Assembly: GCA_963931865.1 (NCBI GenBank)
Contig: OZ007514.1
Coordinates: forward strand, 2,428,027-2,492,026
Direction of reading: 5' to 3'
DNA: 64,000 nt
Source of the DNA: Axinella damicornis
Taxonomy: Eukaryota > Porifera > Demospongiae > Axinellida > Axinellidae
The translations under genes were made by a program, and so were the position numbers. This document shows, one piece after another, positions 1 through 9,971 of this stretch (position 1 is its first letter; every line of letters starts with the position of its first letter). The notes below the pieces were generated by a model. That model was not told the DNA's origin. It made no database searches and saw only the letters and a list, made by a program, of their open reading frames with translations.

Positions 1-261
1 TTGTAGCTATGACAACAATCAAATGCAATTTGGTGCCACGATTGCATAGAACAGTGGCAAAATCATACTAGTAGCTATAGATTAAAGGCTAGCTCTATAT
101 GGAACTTAATTCAAGTACTGTACAGAATTTACATTATGGACCTCACACTTCACCGCCATGTCAATATGGGGAATTACCATACAACTTGACTCTCTCTAGC
201 TATATATTTCAGAGCAACTACAAACCAGTGCGCAGTTGTTGTGACATGAAACTCAGTTAAG
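1..261. other. AT-rich flank upstream of a secreted-protein relic
   Basis: No coding signal is seen on either strand. The stretch runs directly into the ATG of the secreted-family relic at 262 and may hold its former promoter and 5' leader. No TATA box or other promoter element can be named with confidence. Confidence 0.4.
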
Positions 262-1030
262 ATGGAAGCTCCCTCCTTCCTCATCTGCATAGCTCTAGCC
301 AGTGTTGTTCTCCTAGCTCAGCCAGCAGCTGCTGCCCAGTTCTCCTACCCTGCCAGAGTCCTACAAGCAGACAGCTGCCCCTCTAGTGAGCAGAGGGAGA
401 CAACTAGAAGCGACATTAACAGTGACTTGGATGCATTGCTTCAAGATTTCATAGCTCCCCCACTGATGCCATGGTGCGGGGGAATGGGGGTGGAGACGAA
501 TTGCTTATGTCAACACAACCGAAAGTAACTCTTGTCCTGTTCAATGGGACTTGGCAACACTCGGAGGATGCATTTCAAGAACAGATACTCGATACTCTAG
601 CAATACTTTGAATACTGGAGGTAGCTAATCAGGTGTGTAGAAGGATCATTGGTTACCAGTTTGGCTCCACCGACGCTTTTCACCATGCTGACGGAGTTAG
701 TATAACACATGGCTCACCTCGTCAACACATCTGGAGCTTTTTGCTGCTGAAATAAATAAAATTGTAGACTTAATTTGACAGAATCTGTCCTTGTTCTTCG
801 AACAGCACCAACAATGTACCTGGAACAACTACTTCTGTGATACAGGAAACATCACCTATAATGGTCAAAATGTTCCCTATCTAGATGACCCTCTGTGGGA
901 TGGACAGGGCTGCGGACCCTCTAACACCTGCTGCTCCTTCAACTCACCACCGTGGTTCAATGTATGATTGCCCAGTGCCACAATTGATAACATCGAAATC
1001 AGACTTGGCACTAACGATTTTCGGGTAAGG
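262..1030 (+). pseudogene. Relic of secreted cysteine-rich family, copy A
   Basis: The frame opens with a signal peptide (MEAPSFLICIALASVVLLAQ, then an Ala-rich cleavage region) and follows the family pattern up to a CGG motif. It then loses frame near 470-530, where copy C reads on. The family hallmarks persist downstream in shifted frames: the QHIW segment near 720, WDGQGCGPSNTCCSFNSPPW near 897-955, and a late in-frame stop near 965. Several indels and stops make it a clear pseudogene. The family is an uncharacterised extracellular protein type, recalled from sponges and cnidarians; its function is unknown. A repeat element sits just beyond its 3' end (1110-1643). It pairs with the phosphatase at 1840-3651 in the same way that copy B pairs with the second phosphatase, which points to an inverted duplication. 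Confidence 0.85.
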
Positions 1031-1109
1031 ATGTACACAAATCCCAGTACACTCCTACCTCCATTCTATTGTACCAGTGATAGCTAGTGGCTTAACCTTG
1101 TTCATAAAA

Positions 1110-1643
1110 CGAGGGGCAACCGCACTCCTGGTAGCCGCGTTGCAACCGGTTGCGACTCGACGGTAGCGCAAGCTAGGTATTGCAACTCATTCCAATTAAC
1201 GCACATGCCACGCGACGTCAACGTCGATCGATTGAGCTGAGTCAGCAATGGCGGCCCAAGGCGAAGACAAGAAACTGTTACAGCGCTCACAACTTCGCCA
1301 GCACGGTGAGTTTTGGCATGTAAGCGTCAGTGAACGACAGCGATCACGGCCGTGTGGTCAGAATCTTCGTGTGCCTTTCCTAAGAACGGTACTGCCACCG
1401 GAAGTCGAAGAGAGCGCTCGAGCAATGGTGGCCAACGGCGAGACAAAAGCGTTCATATCTCTACCACCAAGGTGAGTTTCAGCACAATTATTTTGATTTT
1501 GTGTCACTGCATCATAGCGATCACGACGGTGTAGTCAGAATCTTTGTAGGCCATTCGGAAATAGTCAAACGTTTATTAATTATTTAGATTAGGTTAATTA
1601 GATTACATTACGCGGCACAATTTTTCCTATACCAGGAGTGTAA
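1110..1643 (+). mobile_element. Non-autonomous element, GAGGGGCAACCG family, copy 1
   Basis: It begins with GAGGGGCAACCGCACTCCTG and ends with ACCAGGAGTG followed by TAA. CACTCCTGGTA near the left end is the inverted match of TACCAGGAGTG at the right end. Inside are two head-to-tail diverged modules, each with an ATG, about 50-60 bases of open frame and a GTGAGTTT splice-donor-like site (ATGs at 1248 and 1424). Four more copies lie at 38950, 39408, 51343 and 59803, all in the same orientation. No transposase is present, so it is a MITE or SINE-like element. Confidence 0.75.
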
Positions 1644-1748
1644 TAATAATAATATTATGATTGTACAGCAACTATAATTATACAACAATAATAAACTCCT
1701 GGATATAAATAAGCAGGAAGTCAATAACAGGAGATTATACAACCAGGA

Positions 1749-1754
1749 TTTATT
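1749..1754 (-). promoter_or_regulatory. Possible polyadenylation signal AATAAA for the minus-strand phosphatase
   Basis: TTTATT on the plus strand reads AATAAA in the sense of the phosphatase gene and lies about 86 bases past its stop codon, a normal distance. The hexamer is common by chance in AT-rich DNA. Confidence 0.4.
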
Positions 1755-1839
1755 ATTAGTGACCCATATGTACAGTAACTACACAAACCCCTGTAACCCT
1801 GAGGTCATTAACAGGAGATTATACAACAAAGTTGAAGGG

Positions 1840-3651
1840 TCACTTGGTGAGCCAAACACTGTCGGCTACGCTCTTATCCGAGTTCCTAACGTACTCCCAG
1901 TGAAGTGCTGAGCGATTAACAATGGACACCCTCCCGTAGCCAAAATTTCGCTCAAAGTGCATTGCCCACGGCACATCCCAAGTGCCAACTGAGTCCAAAT
2001 GACAGCCAGCAGACCCGACAATGAAGTGTACAGTTCCTTTGGGATTACATCGCTCTTTATAGACAGCACACGTGCGCTCGTATGAGTGATAGTGTCCCCA
2101 CAAGCCCACATCGACTTGATACTTGTAGATCAGGTCTTCTAGTGCTTCTCGAATATTGACTGTAACTTTGTAGTCAGACGGGTACTTTTCATTCTCATAC
2201 ATCGGCCTGTGTCCAGCAAGGATAAGCCAAGGAGTGCTCCTTCTGTCAACAGATTGCAGGTCCTTCTCAAGCCATGCATACTGTCGAGAACCACTTCTGA
2301 AGTCGTGCTCAGTACTGAAGACGGTATAGTGAGCCAGTCCATACTCAAAACTGTACCACCACACAGCATTGCCATTGTCAGGCATGTGAAAGCGATAGTA
2401 GATGGGTACCCCACACTCACCACCAGAATCGTGACCGTAGTTTCCCCATGGAGGGTGGAATCCTTCTCCGGCAGCACGGCTAGGGTCTTTCTCTCCCCCC
2501 ACCAAGTGATCTTGTTCGTGGTTGCCAATATTGATCATGTAGGGAGCCAGGCTTGAATATGGTTCTACCAGTGCCATCCACTGCTCCCAGCGATAGGCAT
2601 ACCCAACTGCATAGCTGATATCACCAACATGCATCACAAATGAAGCACCATCCTCCACTTCTTTACGCACTAAGGTTGCAGTCATTTCTCCTCCAGGTGG
2701 AGAGGTTATATCAAAATCGCCATATGTTATGAAGGTGTATGGTGTGGCATCACCACTCTGCAAGCCACTTGTGAAAGTCTTCACCTCACTAAAAATACTT
2801 CCCGGGGTTCCGTACTGGAAGTAGTACTTTGTGTTGGGTTGTAGGCCCGTGAGCAGTACTTCGTGCAAATACCCAGGATCATGGAAGTGCAAAGAAAGAT
2901 TAGCAGGAGGCCCACACATGTCCGAAGCTCTGTATGTCTTTGAGATACCAGTGGCAGTGTGCTTGAGGCTATCGGCACTTGTCCCATAGTGTACAGTGGG
3001 GGTTGATGTTGTCCCAGTGGTCCAGTGAACTCGCATCTGAGTTACATCCCCCGTGAGAGCCAAGTGTCCTTGAAGAGGTGCCTCTCTCCCATTGACGAAA
3101 CTCACCTTATTGCTAATCGCAAGTAGCTCAGTGTAGGTATCGTTTCCGAAGTAACGGAACTCACAATCAACTCTCATGTTGTAGAGAGTGAACGTAGCGC
3201 TGCCATAGCCCTTGCTGTACGTGGATGACTCACTTACAGACCAGTAATCCAAGTAAGCATGTGAGTCCGCATCTGAAGGACAATAAAGTCCGATCCAGTC
3301 ATATGGGGCACGTTTACTTGGGTCTGGCACGTTCTCCCATGACACAGTAACCTCACCTCGAGCTCCACCCTCTACCAACGAAGGATCAGCATGGAGAGAG
3401 GCACCAGAAGAATGTGCTGAATCAACCACAAGTAGCTCTGGGTTCCAGTAAGGTGGGTGTTTTGCAGATTGCACATCCACAAACTGTCCGCTAACTGGGT
3501 GTAGCTTTTGAAAGAAGCTCTGCACAGGGTGATAGGACCCTGCCTTGAGGTCCACTGGAGGTGGCGACTTGGAAATTGTTGATACCGTGGCGAGCAGGTA
3601 GCCTATGCAAGTCACCAACAACAGGATCCCAAGTTTGAGCAGGGTCTTCAT
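1840..3651 (-). CDS. Purple acid phosphatase, long form (paralogue 1)
   Basis: A metallophosphoesterase of the purple acid phosphatase family, which uses an Fe(III)-M(II) centre to hydrolyse phosphomonoesters or pyrophosphate-type bonds; the substrate is unknown. The 603-residue frame has no intron. The ATG at 3651 is chosen because the longer frame begins at a GTG. A hydrophobic stretch at about residues 5-25 suggests a signal peptide or anchor. A fibronectin-like N-terminal domain precedes the catalytic domain. The five metal motifs are visible: GDFD (311), GDISY (343), GNHE (376), AGHRPMY (480) and GHYHSYER (519). The first motif is GDxD where GDxG is usual, although the metal-binding Asp is kept. 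Several N-x-S/T sites fit an extracellular or lumenal protein. Length and N-terminal layout resemble the long plant PAP1/PAP27 type. The paralogue at 9972-11786 is about nine-tenths identical. Confidence 0.95.
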   Translation of the reverse strand: MKTLLKLGILLLVTCIGYLLATVSTISKSPPPVDLKAGSYHPVQSFFQKLHPVSGQFVDVQSAKHPPYWNPELLVVDSAHSSGASLHADPSLVEGGARGEVTVSWENVPDPSKRAPYDWIGLYCPSDADSHAYLDYWSVSESSTYSKGYGSATFTLYNMRVDCEFRYFGNDTYTELLAISNKVSFVNGREAPLQGHLALTGDVTQMRVHWTTGTTSTPTVHYGTSADSLKHTATGISKTYRASDMCGPPANLSLHFHDPGYLHEVLLTGLQPNTKYYFQYGTPGSIFSEVKTFTSGLQSGDATPYTFITYGDFDITSPPGGEMTATLVRKEVEDGASFVMHVGDISYAVGYAYRWEQWMALVEPYSSLAPYMINIGNHEQDHLVGGEKDPSRAAGEGFHPPWGNYGHDSGGECGVPIYYRFHMPDNGNAVWWYSFEYGLAHYTVFSTEHDFRSGSRQYAWLEKDLQSVDRRSTPWLILAGHRPMYENEKYPSDYKVTVNIREALEDLIYKYQVDVGLWGHYHSYERTCAVYKERCNPKGTVHFIVGSAGCHLDSVGTWDVPWAMHFERNFGYGRVSIVNRSALHWEYVRNSDKSVADSVWLTK

Positions 3652-3654
3652 CAC

Positions 3655-3833
3655 AAACGATCTAATAGAAACAAATTGGTTGTCTTAATACAGGTGGTTA
3701 TCCTGTTTGCACACAAGCTGATTGACCGATAGCTAAGAGGAGCCTGGCTCAGGGACCAAATCATGCAAGGGCAAGCACGACAGGGTCTCGCAACATGCCT
3801 ATACCTTGACCTGTGCATCCTATACCATATATA
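3655..3833. other. 5' flank of phosphatase paralogue 1
   Basis: Short upstream flank with no recognisable gene. The last dozen bases before the ATG resemble the matching position before paralogue 2 (TTGTGATGAAG), so the duplicated segment reaches at least that far. Confidence 0.35.
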
Positions 3834-4374
3834 TATAGTGCCAAATTTTCGAGGGACAAAATTTTCGCAGATTGGCCTTTTACACAATTTCGCAGAAATA
3901 ATTTTCGCGGATCGTGGATTCTGGTTAGCCACGCCCAGTCTGATGCGACCGCTGCCGTGCGCAATTAGTGCAGGCCAAAGTGCACACTCGATCGTTCGTA
4001 GTTGATGTGACACGTAACACTCAATCTCACCACTGCCACAGCGAAGGGATCCTTGCGCGTCCAGGCTCTCTCATACAAGGCAACTGTTCACCGATACGTG
4101 ATAGTACACGTGAACCCTTGGTACACGTGATACCCACGAAACGTTGCCTCTCTCAGCTCAATGCTGAATGCTTCGGTTGCCACAGTTCTCAGATCAACAC
4201 GGACACGTCGTTCATGTGCCAAAGAAGATATCGAGTGTGTGCTCCATGTTTGCGTGGCGGTGCAATTCACTGTCAAGAGATAGCTAGCCTCTGTATTGAA
4301 AATATTCGCGAGCTTAATTTTCACGGATCCGTGAAAACCGCAAAAATTATGCGCCTCGACAATTTGGCGCTATA
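3834..4374. mobile_element. MITE-like element with 21-base terminal inverted repeats
   Basis: The left end TATAGTGCCAAATTTTCGAG is matched by its reverse complement at 4354-4374 with about two mismatches. TTTTCGC/GCGAAAA motifs are spread through both halves. No transposase is encoded. An open frame crosses its interior on the plus strand but has no recognisable domain. The element probably uses a TA target. Confidence 0.6.
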
Positions 4375-4955
4375 CGGTAGTTACACACTGCGCTACATAA
4401 ATCATGCCCTTGCATGAAGGCAGCTGGCTAAAACATTAGCTTTTTGCAAACTAGGGTATATAGCCTATGTGACCAGTTGCAGCACATCTGCCTTGGTCTA
4501 CAACCAGTACAATTAACCACTAGACTCATTCCCAGCTCCTCTGGAGCCCCAGTATTATTGTCCCATGCATGCTGCATAAATGGTAGGCGGGGAGGGAGCC
4601 TGAGAATGAAGCTATACAACCACAACAAGTACTTCACCGGTATAACCACTACACAGTGCAAACCACTACACGTAAGTCACTACAAAAAAATAATCTCGGC
4701 CCCAGACCCAGTGCAGATCGCTTCCGGTATCACCGTGTGTAGCTGTACTTGTGAACTCCTATAATCACATGAGCCATAGAAATGTTGCTTCACTTCTACT
4801 TTGCAGCTGCTTGACCTTGGCTTAATTGTTTACCTGGCTACATGGATCAATAGGCCATGCTTTCACAGTTTGTATTCATACTGAAAATCAAAATCAAGCA
4901 CCAAATAGTGGTCAAGCAATGTAATTGATCTGCTTGTGTGCACATTGCCTGGTAG

Positions 4956-5467
4956 TAGGAGTGCATAATGAGGAAGTGAGCGGAAGGGAGGAGCGTGAAA
5001 CGACCACGCAAAAGATTAAAAATTGAAAATGTTCCCACGGTAGTCCCGTTACTATTTTTAGCATGCACGTGTACATTGACTGACTAGCTAGGCCTACAGC
5101 GACGGGCCAAATCTCAATGGAAGAGAGAGAAGATAGTGTCCATAAGTGTCGCGGGATGTTTCCCAGCAGTCATGAACTCCAGAAAAGCAGAAGGGGCGGT
5201 TATTTCCACTAGTCGAGACACCCGCTTGGCTGTGTGAAGCGGCTCGATCGACTGCATCGTCATACGGCACTTTCTCTGGAGTCCTGATACTGGCCTTTTC
5301 TCTGTGTTCTCGCCCGGCTAGTAGTCATCCTTCTTTGAAGTTTCTGTACGCGTGCGAGCTAAAATAGTAACGGGACTCCCGTGGGAAAGTGTTTAATTTT
5401 TAATCTTTTGCGTGGTCGTTTCACGCTCCACCCTTCCTTCTGCTCGCTTCCTCATTATGCGCTCCTG
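4956..5467 (-). mobile_element. MITE with 7-base target duplication, copy 1 (512 bp)
   Basis: Terminal inverted repeats of about 100 bases start TAGGAGTGCATAATGAGGAA and end with the complementary TTCCTCATTATGCGCTCCTG. The flanks are exact 7-base direct repeats, CTGGTAG at 4949-4955 and 5468-5474, which marks a real insertion. The interior holds a short minus-strand reading frame (about 5330-5094) that shares its frame and stop codon with the copy at 33872-34441. No transposase is visible. Confidence 0.9.
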
Positions 5468-5474
5468 CTGGTAG

Positions 5475-6228
5475 GCAAGCCCTAATCCTAGCCTCGAACT
5501 CCACCTGGGTTGAGGCTACCCTAATCCTAGCTGGGTTAGAAGCAATTTTTAACCCTTTGTTTTTGCAGTGAACATTAACAGGTACAACCACTATTACCTG
5601 TACATAGAACCAGTACAGCCACTGCAACCAGTAAGTAGAACCTGAAAGAGAAAATGCAATCAGTATGTAGTATGCAGTTGACACTAGTACAATATCTACT
5701 AATACTGCAGCTTGCCTCGTTCCCAGGCTGCATGGAAATGAGGCTGCATGGAAATGAGGCTGCAGCCTACCAAGAGAGACTGATACATCATTCCTCTTAG
5801 GACATGTGCTCACAGCCCAAATTACCCTTGAAGTGTGGTGGACAATACTTCATTGTGTCAACTAATGGACTATTTATGCCTCAGTCATAACCTTGGCACC
5901 ATGCACTTGTGAAATGTAATCCACTCATTGTCACAATCTATAGTGTTGCTAGCTATATAAAGCCATCATCTGTAGCTAACTCTGAATGGTTGATCATATT
6001 AAACGCCACATGAATGTGCGCCATAGCTCGTTCCCAGTCTCACGCCATAGCTCGTTCCCAGTCTCACGCCATAGCTCGTTCCCAGTCTCACGCCCAGCTT
6101 TTTGTCGCTTGCACAGTACGGTTCTTTCGTGCAACTGAAAGCGGTGTGCAGGCCTGGGAATAGGGCTATACTCCTCTCAACTTTAGTCAAACACTCAACG
6201 GTAGGTTTACTGTTACTGGTACAAATTA
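5475..6228. other. Intergenic DNA with short tandem duplications
   Basis: No gene is seen. It holds three tandem copies of a 27-base unit, GCTCGTTCCCAGTCTCACGCC plus a short spacer, at about 6020-6095. It also has pieces of the CCTCGTTCCCAGG foldback family near 5731 and 6095-6166. Confidence 0.5.
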
Positions 6229-6256
6229 CCCCCCCCCCCCCCCCCCCCCCCCCCCC
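6229..6256. repeat. Poly-C homopolymer, 28 bases
   Basis: An uninterrupted run of C on the plus strand. Similar runs recur across the window (19312-19336, 21206-21239 as G, 24668-24700 as G, 31890-31927). Exact length in an assembly is unreliable. Confidence 0.9.
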
Positions 6257-6537
6257 ACAACAAAGATGAGTAGCCGACCTCAATCACACACTGGTGTTAG
6301 TGTCTGATTTATAATCGAGTCGGCTATATCCAGTGCATACCTGTCACCACATGCTTCTCCTCGTAAATCGGAAGCTAGCTGTAGAACAACAGTGAACAAC
6401 AAACACGTGCGCGCGCCTTCTAAATAATGCGCAGCCGTCAACAATCCTATAGCCCCACCCTCCTTCCGAAGACGATTCTGCAGCGTTCAACTTCTGCGCA
6501 ACGCAGCTCACAATCATCAAGAGGGAAACAACCCAGT

Positions 6538-7119
6538 GTTAAGGTTACGGGATCCCTGCACGCGGATACGCGCACCGTATACTTAATTAAGCGCTATTTC
6601 ATAGTTTTTTTGTCACCAAAAATAAAGCCGTGTGATCCGACTTGGACTTGGAAGACCGTATTGAAATAGGCACGAACAGTATAGAAAGGGCCGGACGAAG
6701 CGTTTTTGTAAATACTGATGACCGTTCCGAAGTTATACGGCGCTGTCTTCCAAAGACGGGAATCAAGATGGCGGTTATTCGCACTCAAGGCTCGTTCTTT
6801 CGAAGACAGTTCAACCTAGCCACAAAACGCTTTCGTCCCGCCCTAGAGCTTCCTATGGCGTGTCTCCCAACAGTAGAATCGAGTTGCTGGCGGTCTTCGC
6901 ACTGGAGATTTTTGGTGAATAGTTTGCTGGAATTGATTTAACCAGCGTACAACGGCTACAGTGTGAGCTAATATAATGATGTTTAGTCTGCATGTTGACT
7001 ATCCTCCCTGCTTTGTGTCGAGTAAGTTTGATTTCACTAGCTTGCTTTCTGTGCGAGAAAAATGGGGTTGAACAAATTGTCAGGCCACGCCCACCGCGCG
7101 GGGATCCCGTAACCTTAAC
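6538..7119. mobile_element. MITE-like element with GTTAAGGTTACGGGATCC ends
   Basis: GTTAAGGTTACGGGATCCC at 6538 is repeated in inverted form at 7100-7119. The 582-base interior has no recognisable domain in the short frames it contains. I could not find a clean target duplication. Confidence 0.65.
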
Positions 7120-7306
7120 CGAGATTGAACCGTACACAAAAATACAAACTGAGCGTATACAGATCTCTCTATGCCCTGACTCACGTCTGTACAACAAAGA
7201 AACATTGAGAAAGAGTACAGAACTTGTTCCTCTAGAATAAAGTCTTACAGCAATATCTTGTCATAGCTCAGCACTGTCTCTCTGCTTGCATAGAGCAGTG
7301 GCAATA

Positions 7307-7758
7307 CCGTAGTTGCCGAAAATTTCGCGTAATTTCGCGGTCTAGCCACTAAACATGATACGTAAATATTTCGCGGAGGCAAATTTTCGCTGATTAGCTA
7401 CCTCCGGCGAAAAAAACGAAGTGGCTATTGGTCCGGCAAGCGGCTTAGGGTATATATATTTAGGCCAGGGCCGGTTCTAGATGCGCGCGCATTTCCGGTA
7501 CCTATACTTAGAGTATGTAATAACTGCCGGACCAATAGCCACAGCGCGAAACAAATTATTACCTGCGATCGCGCCGATGGAGGACGACTTAGCGATCGAG
7601 CTGTGTATGCGTGGTTACCACGTCTACAGCGAAGCAACTGCCGGGGAAGGGCTACTGTGTGAGCGTGAGCCTAGGAACACGCCGGAAGGACAGTAATTGT
7701 TATGCCTAGCGCTAGCTGTGGAAAAATATTTCGCGCGTTTAATATTCCGCAACTACGG
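7307..7758 (+). mobile_element. TACCGTAG-ended MITE carrying a short reading frame, copy 1
   Basis: It has inverted ends (CCGTAGTTGC at the left, GCAACTACGG at the right) next to a TA, and TTTCGCG motifs inside. It carries an ATG frame at 7577-7696 that begins MEDDLAIELCM and matches the frame in the sister copy at 31427-31795. A second, unrelated small element is nested at 7421-7542. Confidence 0.75.
7421..7542. mobile_element. Small MITE nested in another MITE
   Basis: Inverted ends GTGGCTATTGGTCCGGCA and TGCCGGACCAATAGCCAC bound a 122-base insert. The sister element at 31427-31795 lacks it at the equivalent place. Relatives are at 8411-8637 (two nested) and 63413-63503. Confidence 0.75.
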
Positions 7759-8410
7759 AGTGCACTTCGTTTAGTCACCAAGAAGGAGGCCACGCCTCCT
7801 ACCACGCCTTCTACATGTGACGGCCGATAATCAGCTCAGGGTCAAGTAACAACTAGTATAGCTCATCATCGATCCGCTCCTGGGACAACCATGTGCCAAA
7901 TTGCAGCCTATTAGGTATGCACTCATGTGGGGTTGGGGGGTCCCTCGAAGATTGGATGTTTGATGGGCTGCATGTGTGTGTGGGTTGTGGTGCACGTGGG
8001 TGGTAGGGAATTAGACCACTATTTGTTGAATAGTTTCTCATCCCCCGCCTGCATGAAATATACCCCTGCATGAAACTCGCCATTATTTCTTCGCATATGC
8101 ACATCTTGGACTCTACCTCGAGACAGTGCCACGGTCTCACAGATCGAGTAACGGAGATGTTGAACTTTACCATCTACACTCGGAAAGACAGCTCGCAAAA
8201 TGCTGGTGCCTTGGCGAATTCACGGTTAGTTAACTACCATAGGTCTGCAAAGTAGTGTTTATATAGCAGATTTCCTGTCGAACACTAATCTAATATTATA
8301 ATGGTAATGTCCGCCCGCCCGCATACTATTCTTGGGAAATCCCTGACGAGAAACTAATATGCAACAAATAGTGGCCTTACGATCCAGAAGTTCACTGTTG
8401 TCTGTAGCCT

Positions 8411-8637
8411 AAGTGGTTAATAATCTGGCAGGAAGTACGGCAATGGTTAGGGTCAGTGTCCATTGTGGATATTGGTCTGGCAGGAAGTACATACTTTAGG
8501 TATAGGTACCGGAAACGTGTGCGCATGTATTTAGAACCAGCCCTGGCCCTAGTATACCCTAACCCATCGCCCTACCTCCTGCCGGACCAATAACCACTTT
8601 GTAAAGTATATACTTCGTGCTGGACCAATATCCACTT
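8411..8637. mobile_element. Nested pair of the GGTCCGGCAGGAAG small MITE
   Basis: An outer element is bounded by AAGTGG at 8411 and CCACTT at 8637. It encloses a second copy at 8465-8597 with ends GTGGATATTGGTCTGGCAGG and CCTGCCGGACCAATAACCAC. The interior shares CTTTAGGTATAGGTAC with the fragment at 63413. Confidence 0.65.
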
Positions 8638-9510
8638 CTGAAGTAATATCCTGCCCAGGGATCAGTGGTGAGCAGCTGTAGCTACAGTAGCCTCGTTCCA
8701 ACGCGGCCTGGGTACGAGGCTATAGCTACAGATATTGTAATTGTGGCAGTTAATGCCAAAATCAGGTGTGCAGCAGAAGGTTCACGTACCACACCTTCTG
8801 CACTTGTGCGTCCGAATATAAATTGTGTACGATCATCGATAACTTGCTCTATATAATCCAAACTGGTGCAATATGTTTCGTACACACAGTGTGCACCTTC
8901 ATATTTTAGACACACCCCTGGGGACATAGTAATACAAGTACTTGGTTGCAGCTGACGTCATCACTTTGAGAATACGGACGGGTACACCAACTTGGCGGCT
9001 GTTTTGCATTTTTGGAGATTGCAGCTTCTGTGGTGATCTCAGCAAACACAATCATGCCTCTAGTATGTGTTGAAATGCAATTGAAATGTAGGTTACTAAA
9101 GCTATATAAAATTGCTTAGCTACCAGCTGATGCAGGGCACGTTTTGACCAAATCTGCATATGAAGCCAATGTATTACAGTACTCCAAGATGGCGGCTTCC
9201 GGATAGTATACAGAATTGCGCATGCACCACGGAAAACGAGACATAAGTGCAATGGGTCTGTATAATAACAGATTGAGCATGGTCAAGTGACACCTTGCCC
9301 TTGGGATGACTCCGTCTTTCTGGTCATTTTAGCCTCATTCCCAGGCGGCGTGTCACAAACCACTAGCTACATACTGTCTCCCATGCAGGCCTTTTCCCTC
9401 TCCAGTTTTTGATTGCTTCTGGTATCAGTTTGCAAAACTGGAGGTGGGAAAGACCTCGGAGTAAGGCTAACTGCCTCTTTAGCTTGTCTGCAGCCAGGAT
9501 ATCCACTGTG
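8638..9510. other. Intergenic DNA without a recognised gene
   Basis: Only a short foldback (8688-8722, TAGCCTCGTTCC with GGGTACGAGGCTA) and a half-copy near 9331 are seen. No frame here resembles a known protein. Confidence 0.4.
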
Positions 9511-9876
9511 TAGGCCTCGGTGAATTATGCTCAAAAATTGTCCAATTATGCTATGCTCCAATCCTCTTGAACTGCTTTAATTATGCTCTGATAATTGTTT
9601 ATTATGCTCACGTTATGCTTGTTGATAATGTCATTCATGAGCACACATGGCCTATTAGGCAAACTCGGAACTAAGCTACCAGTGTCACTAAGCCTGTACC
9701 TGGAGTAGACATGGACAGTCAAGCTAGCTTTAGTTGTTCTATCATAAAAGCGCCAACTAAGTCTGACCTTGCAAGCTTACAATAATTATTATGTTCCAAC
9801 AGCTCTTTATTATGCCAGCATATGCTCTTATGCTTCCACTGTACTATCATGCTTGAGCATAATTCGCCAAGGCCTA
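9511..9876. mobile_element. TAGGCCT-ended MITE rich in ATTATGC
   Basis: TAGGCCTCGGTGAATTATGC at the left end is matched by GCATAATTCGCCAAGGCCTA at the right. Both arms are full of ATTATGCTC units. Related elements with TAGGCCTGTCC and TAGGCCTGTGCC ends lie at 45895-46243 and 47209-47448. Confidence 0.7.
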
Positions 9877-9971
9877 CCACTGTGTGGTTCAATTAAGCCA
9901 CCTATTTGTTTATTCTTGAAACAACTTGTGATACCTAAGGTTGTCTTAATTTGGCATCAACAGCTCTTGTG

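Noticed and set aside
3968..4417. 149-codon plus-strand frame
   Set aside because: It lies almost wholly inside a MITE-like element, has no recognisable domain and runs through the right terminal repeat.
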